A stretch of DNA of 64,000 nt, from NCBI RefSeq assembly GCF_000143415.4, contig NW_003314299.1, positions 1,409,502 through 1,473,501 on the forward strand, in the 5' to 3' direction. This DNA comes from Selaginella moellendorffii (taxonomy: Eukaryota > Streptophyta > Lycopodiopsida > Selaginellales > Selaginellaceae). Position numbers and translations under genes: made by a program. Below are positions 22,483 to 31,097 of the stretch, piece by piece. The notes beneath the pieces are model-generated. The model saw only the letters and a program-made list of their open reading frames with translations, was not told the origin of the DNA and did no database searches. Within the stretch, counting starts at the first letter, position 1, and each line of letters begins with the position of its first letter.

Positions 22483-22646
22483 AGAGGAACAATGAAAAAA
22501 TCATTTTTTGGCGAAAATGCGAAGCCAACAAAAAAGAAAACACGCAAAAAGCATTCTTTTCTCCAGAAATGTTATATAGAGTTTGAGACCTTGATCTTTA
22601 TAAAGGGTCCCATTCGAAAGATTCGTTTGATCAGGAGGAGCCTACC

Positions 22647-22654
22647 TATAAATA
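22647..22654 (+). promoter_or_regulatory. TATA box of the second desaturase
   Basis: TATAAATA lies about 145 bp upstream of the ATG at 22800, in the 317-bp gap between the two desaturase genes, and is the best core promoter match there. Confidence 0.55.
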
Positions 22655-22799
22655 TAAAAGAATGCCAGTGGAGAGATGCGATAGGGGTTCCCTAGAAGCT
22701 TTTATACAGAGGTCTTTTCTTTCTTTTCTTGGCGGCAATCCAGGCGGCGGCTCTTGCGATCCGATCGATCGCCATTAGATCGATTCCATCGATCGATCC

Positions 22800-24588
22800 A
22801 TGGCGGACGACGGCGACGCCAAGGGGTTTGATCCATCAGCGCCGCCGCCGTTCACCATCGCCGAGGTCCGCTCCGCCATCCCTAGCCACTGCTGGAACAA
22901 GAGCCTGGGCAGATCTTTGAGCTTCCTGGCCAGGGATCTGGCGGGCGTCGCGATCTTGGCCTGCATTGCCGGATATTTCGATCACTGGCTCGTCTGGCCC
23001 GCGTATTGGATCGCGCAAGGCACGCTCTTCTGGGCGCTCTTCGTCATCGGCCACGACTGGTAAGCAAAATCTTCCATTTCCATCGACTCGCATTGGATTT
23101 CATTGCATGGCAGTGGTGAGAATTTTGTCTCTTTGGTTTGCTCTTGGATTTCTGGTGCCCTGCATTGCGATTCTTTCACCTGAATGCCTCGAAGTTCCCT
23201 TTCTCTTGGATTTCGCGCTCGATATTTATTTTTTCTTATACTTTTTATGTACGTTTGCGTGCGTGCTTTTTTATTTTTTGTTTTTTTATTTCTTGGGTTT
23301 TTTGTGACTTAGAACATGTCTCTAGTTTGTCTTCTACTTCCCTTGAGCAACTTGCGTGAAAGTTACTCTATGAATTCTTTTTCTATGCAGTGGACACGGA
23401 AGCTTTTCTGACAACAAGGACGTGAACACAGTCGTAGGACATTTTGTCCACTCGTTTATTTTGGTCCCGTATCATGGGTGGTGAGTGATCAGATTCTCTT
23501 GTCCTGTTTTTGTCCTCCGCCATGACTGATTCCCCGGCCTCGCAGGAGAATCAGCCACAGAACTCATCATCAAAATCACGGTCACGCAGACAATGACGAG
23601 TCCTGGTCACCTGTAAGCCGTTCTGAGGTTGCAAATTTTCAAAAATTTCATGGTTTTTTCAGATGACTGAGAGCATGTATAAGTCGTCTCCTCCACTGAA
23701 GCTTGTTGCACGGTTCCAATTGCCGTGGCCATTGTTGGTATTCCCGTTCTATCTCGTAAGGATTTGTTTATTCTCCATTGTTCGAGCTTGACACCTTCTT
23801 GTGCTCGTAGGTGAAAAGAACTCCTGGCAAGGATGGTTCTCATTTCCATCCAGAGAGCCCCTTGTTCAAGCCCAGTGAGAGGGGTGATGTTTTGACGTCA
23901 ACCGCGTGTTGGACGGTCATGTTGGCCATCCTGATCGCCTTGACGATAAGAATCGGGCCACTCTGGATGTTGAAACTCTACTTTGTTCCTTACGTGGTAA
24001 GTCCTCTACGCTCTTGAGTATGCAATCCAGTGTAGAACTCTAGCTTTATTAACTTTTCGTTTCTTTATCATTTTCAGATCCAGATAATGTGGATTGCTGG
24101 CGTTACTTACATGCACCACCATGGCCACTACCAGAAAGTACCATGGTATCGTGGGAAGGTACAAGTATTTTCCTGTTCTGAGGATTCATTTCTCTCAAAC
24201 GAGCTCTTTTACATCTCAGGAATGGAATTACATCCGAGGCGGCCTATCAACTATAGACCGAGACTATGGATTGTTCAATAACATTCACCACGACATTGGA
24301 ACGCATGTCGTGCATCATTTGTTCCCGCAAATTCCACACTACCATTTGATCGAAGCCGTAAGTTTCTCTGAGTAGTATCAAGGGTCATCGATTAACGTTC
24401 TTTTCAAATTTCCTGTGTAGACTAAAGCCATAAAGCCGATTCTCGGGAAATACTACAGGGAGCCTGAGACGTCCGGGCCAGTGCCGATCCATTTGTTCAA
24501 GGTTCTAAGCAAGAGCCTCAAGGAAGACCAGTTCGTCGCCGACGACGGCGATGTTGTCTTCTACCAGAGCGATCCAGGCTTGAAGTAA
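22800..24588 (+). CDS. FAD3: Omega-3 fatty acid desaturase, no transit peptide (ER FAD3-like)
   Basis: Desaturates 18:2 to 18:3, probably on ER phospholipids. Exons 22800-23059, 23391-23480, 23546-23612, 23663-23755, 23811-23996, 24078-24158, 24220-24357, 24421-24588 (360 aa). It starts with a short acidic segment and goes straight to [19 protein letters not shown], so the plastid peptide of the upstream copy is missing. His boxes [18 protein letters not shown] and [13 protein letters not shown] are intact. Exons 2-7 have exactly the same lengths as in the upstream gene (90, 67, 93, 186, 81, 138 nt), so the pair arose by tandem duplication followed by a change of the first exon. The C-terminus SDPGLK is not a classic KKXX signal, so ER location is inferred from family and the missing peptide. 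Confidence 0.88.
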
Positions 24589-24753
24589 GTCTGTTTTTTT
24601 GTCTCTGGAAGACCAAATTTTTGGAGAGTTTTAATAATCCAGCCGGCGATGCTAAGGTAAAGATAAAAGCACCTCTTTTACTGACCAGTTTTTAGTGTTC
24701 TTCATCTTAGAACTCGGTTTTGAGAGAAAAAAAATTCCATTTCATCGAAGTTT

Positions 24754-25743
24754 TCACGAGCTTGCAACTCGAATTTTCACGAATGTGGCTATGTCCTCGC
24801 AAAATTTCCTCGCATGAGGAAATTTTGGAGCCAAGTAAAAGCCATGGCAGGCCCCCGGGACGAATATGCTCTGGGCCTCCTTTCCAGCGGCTATCAGCTT
24901 GTCCACGTACTGTGCGTGGCGGTCCTGGCCAGGGCACGAACCCCCAATCACCACCAAAGTTGGCGGAATGGCCATGGCCGCCAAATCTAGCGGCGCTTCT
25001 CCGCCAAATGGATTACACCCCGGATGATCCCTGCTCGCGCCGGGTGGGAGATACGCGCGCCATCGCCACTCCGAGAATCGCTGATTCGCGAAAGGGACAT
25101 CCGCGAATTCCTTCTCGGATGGCGTGAGGGATTCGCCTCCAAAGGATGGCTGGATCAAGACCTGGCCGCGAATGACGATGGGGGAGAGATCCTCGCGCGC
25201 CAGGGCGAGCTTGGAGCTGAGATTGTGGACGAGATTGCCGCCGGCGCTATCCCCGACGAGGAATGTGTTGGAGAGATCAAGGAGCGCGTTCTTGGAAGAA
25301 TGCTGCTGGAAATATTTGAGGGCTTCGAAGCCATCGTCGATCGCTGCCGGGTACCTGTGCTCTGGAATGCGGCGGTAGTTCACGGAGATCACGATCGCTG
25401 CGCAGGCCGTGGCGAGATTGCGGCACAGGGCGTCGAAATGGGGCGATGCTGGCGTGCAAAGCGCGAAGAATCCCCCGTGGAAGAAGAAGATTACGGGGAG
25501 CGTGGACGAGGAGGAGCTCGGCGTGAAGATCCGGACCCAGAGATCGGTGTCTTGATCATCGATTGTGAGATCCCGCGCGCTCACTCCCTCCGCGTCGATT
25601 GCTGGGGTTTTGCGGTCGAAGAAATCGGCCGCGCGCCTGCTGAAGCTGCCGTCGCCGCGGAGGATGAATGGAAGCGCCATGAATTTCCAGATGAATGCCG
25701 CGATCCTCGCAGCGAATGGCGTGGCCAATGGCGGATTGGCCAT
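24754..25743 (-). CDS. Carboxylesterase of the HSL/GID1-like alpha/beta hydrolase family
   Basis: Intronless, 329 aa. Family hallmarks: FFFHGGFF (oxyanion hole), VISVNYRRIPEHRYPAA, nucleophile motif GDSAGG, and the His region PGACHGFYL. At the place of the usual acid (GLD in the GID1 of this window) it reads GGSCPGQDRH, so the aligned Asp is Cys; the downstream Asp may or may not replace it. The start is the first in-frame ATG. It converges on the FAD3-like gene (165 bp between stops) and diverges from the 2OG oxygenase with 79 bp between ATGs. The substrate cannot be told; it is related to CXE esterases and not the gibberellin receptor, as it lacks the GID1 lid sequence. Confidence 0.85.
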   Translation of the reverse strand: MANPPLATPFAARIAAFIWKFMALPFILRGDGSFSRRAADFFDRKTPAIDAEGVSARDLTIDDQDTDLWVRIFTPSSSSSTLPVIFFFHGGFFALCTPASPHFDALCRNLATACAAIVISVNYRRIPEHRYPAAIDDGFEALKYFQQHSSKNALLDLSNTFLVGDSAGGNLVHNLSSKLALAREDLSPIVIRGQVLIQPSFGGESLTPSEKEFADVPFANQRFSEWRWRAYLPPGASRDHPGCNPFGGEAPLDLAAMAIPPTLVVIGGSCPGQDRHAQYVDKLIAAGKEAQSIFVPGACHGFYLAPKFPHARKFCEDIATFVKIRVASS

Positions 25744-25822
25744 GGACAACAGAGAAAAAATTCTTTAATGGATCTTTCTCTATAAAGTGTCGAATATGTT
25801 TTTAGGGTTTATGCGCATTTAA
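25744..25822. promoter_or_regulatory. 79-bp divergent promoter
   Basis: This lies between the carboxylesterase and oxygenase ATGs. It holds CTATAAAG (about 25782) and TTTAGGGTTTAT, a telo-box-like word, just before the oxygenase start. An upstream ATG at 25811 opens a three-codon frame ending in TAA. Confidence 0.45.
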
Positions 25823-26913
25823 ATGTCTTGGCCCGCCGTGAGCTCCAAGCGCGGGTTGCGACGCCGCGAGCTCAAGGGAATCCATCTCTTCACGGTACGT
25901 TTGAGACGGATTTCTTTGATGATTCCCCTGCTTGGCTATGGCAGATCGATGATCTCTTGAGCACGGCCGAGGTGGATGCGTTCGTCGCGGCGGCGGAGAA
26001 GCTAGGGTTCCAGCACCAGGGAAGCCTTGGCCCCAGCAAGGGAGAGGCATTCAGGGACAACGATCGAATTTCGCTCCACAGCCAGGCCTTGGCCGATCAG
26101 CTCTGGAATGCGGACCTAGCGGCGCTGTTTGATGGCATTGAATCGAATGGAAGGATCGCCACAGGGCTAAACCCCAACATCAGATTCTACAGGTAGAGCT
26201 CACGATCCAGTTTCCTTAAAGTTCTCATGCCTCCAAATCCATCCATTTTTCACTCCTTACGACCTTCCTGTGGTACTCTATTACTTCCTTGCGAGCTTCT
26301 CATATAGATTGAAGCATCAAAATAATCCCCTTTCCTTTTCCTTCTTGTGGTATTCTATTACTCCTTCGCATGATCGAAAGCATTCTCTTTCCTTTCACTT
26401 TCTGTAGTGCCTCCTTACGAGCTTCTCGTATAGATTGAAGCATCGAAATAGTTCTCTTTCCTTTCCCTTGCTGTGGTACTCTATTGCTCCTTGATTTCTA
26501 TCTCCAATGATTGAAAGTGTTGTGGATTTTCAGGTATAACCAAGGCCAGCGGTTTGGTCAGCACGTAGACGAGAGCGTAGAAATTGATGCCGATCATGCC
26601 ACCGAGTACACGCTTTTGATCTACTTAAACTCGGGGATGGCTATCAAATCCAAAAAGGGAGCGCGGGACTCTCAACTTGTTGGCGGAGAAACGGTGTTTT
26701 ACACTGGCCGAAACAAAGCAATAGGGGTGAGTTTGCGTAGCCATCCTTTCGGTTTTTCTCAAGAAATGGCATTTGCAGGTTGTTCCTGTTTCAGGGATGG
26801 CTTTGCTGCACCTGCATGGCGATGAATGCATGCTACACGAAGCTAAGACTGTCCGTAGAGGAGTGAAGTATGTGCTACGATCGGATGTAGTCTTCTCCAA
26901 GAGAAGAGAATGA
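25823..26913 (+). CDS. 2-oxoglutarate/Fe(II) oxygenase, prolyl 4-hydroxylase-like
   Basis: Predicted 2OG dioxygenase. Exons 25823-25894, 25945-26192, 26534-26726, 26779-26913 (215 aa). The first intron is only 50 nt (GTACGT...GGCAG); reading through it gives a longer frame lacking an ATG, whereas splicing joins KGIHLFT to IDDLLSTAEV and supplies a start. The iron-binding HxD is in GQHVDES, the distal His in CMLHEA, and the basic co-substrate residue probably in RRGVKYVLRSD. LNPNIRFYRYNQGQRFG and LLIYLNSG are typical of this small plant family, which has no transmembrane segment, unlike ER P4Hs. The second intron (341 nt) has internal imperfect repeats. A broken copy lies at 29150-29640. Confidence 0.8.
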
Positions 26914-27065
26914 TACAGGTATCACGTTATTTTCCAGCTTTGTGCCTTCAAAATAGCTAAAATAGCTGGGAACATTTACCAGTTCCATGATTGTAAAAAT
27001 TTCGTTTAGCTAGCTCATTGCATTTTGAAGAAGAAATATTCCTTATAAAAAAGATTTGTATTTGA

Positions 27066-29102
27066 TCACCTTGCCAACTGGTATCTTTGGGCTTGTTGAA
27101 GGCTTTGCCTCCTCAGTGACTTTCCCAACATGGAAGAATCTCCTCTAGAGTATAGGTTCACAAGCAGCACATAGACTGGTTTCAAATTCTCTATGTTAGA
27201 ACCACCAAGAACACGCTCTGCCACCCAAGCTCCCAGTTTGTGATTGTTGTGACTCCTGCAAGCGCCAAGCAAGCAAATCCAATCCACAGCCTCAGCAACG
27301 TAGGGCATTCCCTGGATGAGATCTCGAGCGTCTTCCAGATGCCCAGCTCGGCCCAGCGTGTCAAGCATGCAGCAGTAGTGCTGCTTCGAGTGGGGGATTC
27401 CGAAGTCGAGGGTGATGGATATGAAGCTGGATCTAGCAGCGTAGAGCTTCCCTCCTTGACTGCAGGCAATGAGATGGAGCACGAAGCAGATATCGTTTGG
27501 GGATTCCGTGATCTTGGTGGTGTCAAAGAGATCACAGAGCTGGTCACTGCAGCTCTCGAGGTTCTGGCAGTAGGCCGCGAGCATTGCGTTCCTGGAGACG
27601 ATTCCTGGCTCGGGAATCATGTCGAAAACTCGCCTGGCCCTCACGAGCAGCCCATTGCGGTAGTACGCAACAATGAGCGACGTCCACGACATGGAATCCC
27701 TCTCCGGCATCGCAAAGAATAACAACAACGCCTCCCTCAAGAAACCATTCTGTGAGTAGCCAGCGAGGAGGGTGTTCCACGAGAAAAGGTTCCACTCGGG
27801 CATATTGTCGAAGATCCGCTTGGATTCTAACAGATGCCCTGAGAGGGCAAATGCAGCCAGCAAAGCAGTCCACGATACGACGTCATGTTGGAGCATTTGG
27901 TCAAACATGGACTTGGACTTCTCTACTTCACCGCTCTCTCCGTACGCCACTAGCATTGACGTACAAGATTCCAGGTGCCGGAGCGGCATCTGGGAGAACA
28001 ATCGCTCGGCATCCTGCAAATGCCCATACTGGGCATTTACCGCAAGCATGGACGTCCACGTGGCCAGTTGCCACTGTGGCATGGCCCTAAAAACACTCAA
28101 TGCCTCGCTGACATTGCCGGCTTGTGTGTAAGCCCGCAACAGCGAGGTCCACGTCACAAGGTTCTGGACTGGCATATTCTCAAACGTACGCCTAGCTTCT
28201 AGAACATTCCCTTCTTGGGCATATGCCGTAAGGAGAGATGTCCACGCGACAAGATCCCACTGGGGCATTCTGTCAAACAAATGTTTAGCTAATTCTACCT
28301 GATCACTTCCAGCGTAAGCGTTTAAGAGAGTATTGTACGAGATAATATCATGCTCGGGTATCCCATCGAAGTGTATCTTTGTACGCTCCAGATACCCAGA
28401 GTGGGCATATGCCACCATCATCGCGTTCCAGGCGGGGAGCTGGAACTCGGGCATCGAGTGGAATATTTTCTCGGCATTTATCAGATCCTTGCTCTGAGAA
28501 TATCCCGCCAGCATCGCATTCAGCGTCACGAGATTCCACGCAGGCATATCATGAAATATTCGCTCCGATTCCAGGATATGCCCAGTTTGGGCATATGCAG
28601 CGAGCATGGCAGTCGAGGACACGAGGTTTCTCTCGGGCATCCAGTCGAATATCCGCCTCGATTCCTCGAGATCTCCACTCTGCGCGTATGCGACGAGCAT
28701 CGTGGTGCACGAGACAGAGTTGAGAGCCGGAATTCGATCGAAAATCTCTCGCGCGCGATCGATCTGCGCCCCATTCCGAATGTGGGCGCTCAGAATCGCG
28801 GTCCACGCGACGATGTCGGGCTCCGGGATCCGATCGAACAGCCGCTTCGCATCGTCCAAGCGATCGTTCCGCGAGTACGCGCAGAGCATCAAAACCCAGG
28901 AAAAGGGGTTCTTGTGCGGGATTTCATCGAACGCTTGCTTCGCTTGCTCCAATCCGCCGCACCGCGCGTACATCTCCACGATCTTGTTGTAGACAAACAC
29001 GTCGAGCGATCCAATGCCTCGGCGCACGCGCTCGTGGATCTCTTGCGCCCGCGAGAGCGTGTTACAGCCCTCCAGGAGACGCACACAGTGGCTTCGCTCC
29101 AT
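27066..29102 (-). CDS. Pentatricopeptide repeat protein, long S-motif array
   Basis: Intronless, 678 aa from the first in-frame ATG. Organelle RNA-binding protein, probably editing or processing. After about 40 residues come around fifteen successive 31-residue repeats of the form NLVSxTAMLAAYAQTG-hLeEsrrIFdxMPex, i.e. tandem short (S-type) motifs without the usual P-L alternation. Then a less regular segment (ICFVLHLIACSQGGKL), and an E-like region (HYCCMLDTLGRAGHLEDA, VDWICLLGACRSHNN). It ends ...QRYQLAR without a DYW deaminase domain. No clear transit peptide is visible in the short N-terminus, so targeting is uncertain. Pseudogene pieces of a close paralogue lie at 39235-39430 and 41502-42340. 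Confidence 0.9.
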   Translation of the reverse strand: MERSHCVRLLEGCNTLSRAQEIHERVRRGIGSLDVFVYNKIVEMYARCGGLEQAKQAFDEIPHKNPFSWVLMLCAYSRNDRLDDAKRLFDRIPEPDIVAWTAILSAHIRNGAQIDRAREIFDRIPALNSVSCTTMLVAYAQSGDLEESRRIFDWMPERNLVSSTAMLAAYAQTGHILESERIFHDMPAWNLVTLNAMLAGYSQSKDLINAEKIFHSMPEFQLPAWNAMMVAYAHSGYLERTKIHFDGIPEHDIISYNTLLNAYAGSDQVELAKHLFDRMPQWDLVAWTSLLTAYAQEGNVLEARRTFENMPVQNLVTWTSLLRAYTQAGNVSEALSVFRAMPQWQLATWTSMLAVNAQYGHLQDAERLFSQMPLRHLESCTSMLVAYGESGEVEKSKSMFDQMLQHDVVSWTALLAAFALSGHLLESKRIFDNMPEWNLFSWNTLLAGYSQNGFLREALLLFFAMPERDSMSWTSLIVAYYRNGLLVRARRVFDMIPEPGIVSRNAMLAAYCQNLESCSDQLCDLFDTTKITESPNDICFVLHLIACSQGGKLYAARSSFISITLDFGIPHSKQHYCCMLDTLGRAGHLEDARDLIQGMPYVAEAVDWICLLGACRSHNNHKLGAWVAERVLGGSNIENLKPVYVLLVNLYSRGDSSMLGKSLRRQSLQQAQRYQLAR

Positions 29103-29149
29103 CCAAAGATTTGAATCTGGAGCGTTCGATGGCGACACCGCCGTCTATG

Positions 29150-29640
29150 GGCCTTCTTGGCCGATCAGCTCTGGAATCGAGGTATCGGGACGGCTTCCTC
29201 TGATGATTCGCTGGTTTTGGTATGGCAGATCGATGATTTGTTGAGCATGGCCCAGGCGCTAAGGTTCCAGCACCAGAGTGGTCCAAGGGAGAATTTTGCT
29301 GCACAGCTAGGCCTTGGCCGATCAGCATTGAGTCGAATGGCAGGATCGCCACTGGTCTATATCCCAATATACAGGTAAAGCTCACAATCCAATTTTCTCC
29401 TGTGCATGGCTGTGCAAGTTCTCTTTCTTTTTGCTCCCTCCATTGTCCTTACGAACTTCTCGTATAGATTTTAGCTTTTCTTTCCCTTATTACTGCTAGC
29501 TTCCTTCTCATAGAGATTGAAGCATTCCCTCCTTTCCTCCTTAGAAAACTTAATCATCGTTCTCCTACTGTTGTTATTTTTCAGGTACAACGTAACTTGG
29601 GGATGGCCAACAAATCCAAAAGGGTTGAGGATTTTCATCA
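29150..29640 (+). pseudogene. Truncated copy of the 2OG oxygenase gene
   Basis: Similar by eye to 25900-26660: TGGCAGATCGATGAT, then TTCCAGCACCAGAG, GGCCGATCAGC, GGATCGCCAC and an exon end ATACAGGTAAAGCTCAC, followed by an intron with the same TCTCGTATAGATT repeats and a remnant exon (CAGGTACAAC...GGGGATGGCCAACAAATCC). Blocks of exon 2 are deleted and the HxD region is gone, so it is not functional. It directly abuts the PPR 5' end. Confidence 0.75.
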
Positions 29641-29929
29641 CAAATGGTGGACTTTGGAAGCAAAAATACCTTAGTTTAGACTGGAGCTGAGAATTTGCAA
29701 AGAAGAAATCCTAGAGGAATATAGTTGGAGATAAGAGGGACAAAGAGTGAATGGACTTTCTACGTCGGATAAATCTTCTAAAGCCGTGAATATTCTTTGT
29801 TTCCCGGAAATTCTAGGCGCGGATTGCGTTCATGCCGCCGGATAGCGCTCGCTCTTTGTCGATTCGGATTGTGATGTTTTCCGATACCGCATTCTTGATT
29901 GCGATCGAAATTTCATTACAGCACTTGTA
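29641..29929. other. Intergenic spacer
   Basis: I see no gene here. It lies between the oxygenase fragment and the decayed deaminase-like gene, and may include that gene's lost 5' end. Confidence 0.4.
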
Positions 29930-31061
29930 ATGTTTGATCGAAATTTCGTTTTGTCTAGAGGGTTTCGAAGGAGAGAAGCCCGTGAACAAGAAGACTTTTA
30001 TGGCACTCTCATTCTACTTGCATATCTTGTCCAACTCTTCGGTGCTACGCTTATTCCACGTGAATCATATGTATGGAGTAACACCATGACTCTGCTAGTG
30101 ATGGTTCTTGACACCGAAATGCAGAACTGTACCAGTCATGTTTTTTTCCCATTCTTTTTATCTTCTAACTATATTGTTTAATCAGGATCTGATCAAGAGC
30201 TCTCAGATTGTAGATGCGATAAACAACGAAGACGTAGAATTGCTGCATGACTGTGTTGTCTACTTTTTGGGCCCAAAAGTGGAAGCCATGTCTAAACACT
30301 GCAAAGGTAGTGCTGCTTTCTGATCTAACTTAACCCTTATTAGGTCCGTGCTCTCTCATGAGTATAACAGCTGCTCAAATTTTGGTGGAGGCTATGGGCA
30401 AGTTGATTTCTAACTAAACACTTCCGAACAAGGAAACTGGTCCTGTTCTCAGCATTCTTGCTTCTTTGCAAAATGCTGCACAGGTGTTGGTGGCAGAGCT
30501 GAAGCCGTTTCTTCCTCTTTCACTCAAGCATGTGGAAGAGTTAGATACATGGGGATCTTTTTTCCTGGAGATCTGAAGTACACAAATCCTATTGACATTA
30601 TGTCAAATATGGGGATGCAGCTGGTTGACGAGCAGCACGCCGCTCGCTTTCAAAGGAAGTTTGGCGGGGTTCTTGAATGTATTCTCCATTCTGGAACCTT
30701 GCACTGTGAGATGCAAATAGTGAGCCATCTGGTGAGCTCTGGCACTACTGGTACCAACTTCGAGAATTTTGGCTTGAGTAAATTGCCCTGTGGCTTGTGT
30801 TATGAGGTATTTGCTATGTTACAAAGTATTTGTTTCTCACTTATGATTTTATACTCGCATGCAGATACTGAAGATCTTCGTGCGTAACACGGAAAGTTTA
30901 TTGGCAATTGGAGGTCTCTTGCTGGCTGTCCCTTCGACGTAGCAGCTGTGACCAAGTGTCTGCAGGATCATGTGGCTGTTCTGATCCAATCGGCTCACAA
31001 CCACACCCTGGAAGCCCAAGGGCTTCGACTGTTACGTACAGACTTGCCCAAGTTTGAGTAA
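29930..31061 (+). pseudogene. Decayed deaminase-fold gene (OTT_1508-like?)
   Basis: Protein-like blocks in several frames: AYLVQLFGATLIPRESYVW (29.93-30.13 kb), DLIKSSQIVDAINNEDVELL (from 30186), AAQVLVAELKPFLPLSLKH (30.47-30.54 kb), DEQHAARFQRKFGGVLE, then HCEMQIVSHL (30.71 kb), LSKLPCGLCYE (30.78-30.81 kb) and HGKFIGNWRSL through LLRTDLPKFE (stop 31059-31061). The HxE plus PCxxC pair with this spacing is the zinc site of the cytidine-deaminase-like fold, and HGK near the end recalls OTT_1508-like proteins. Lesions: an in-frame TAA near 30413 and at least two frame changes (about 30555 and 30885). Small unrecognised introns could account for some: a 48-nt GT-AG segment covers the TAA. Confidence 0.5.
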
Positions 31062-31097
31062 AAAGATTTCTAACATTTTATTTCTAGTAATCAGATG

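Noticed and set aside
25024-25785. Plus-strand 253-codon frame
   Set aside because: Antisense of the carboxylesterase, whose own frame has clear catalytic motifs.
28350-29114. Plus-strand 254-codon frame
   Set aside because: Antisense of the PPR repeats; its periodic composition mirrors the 31-residue repeat.
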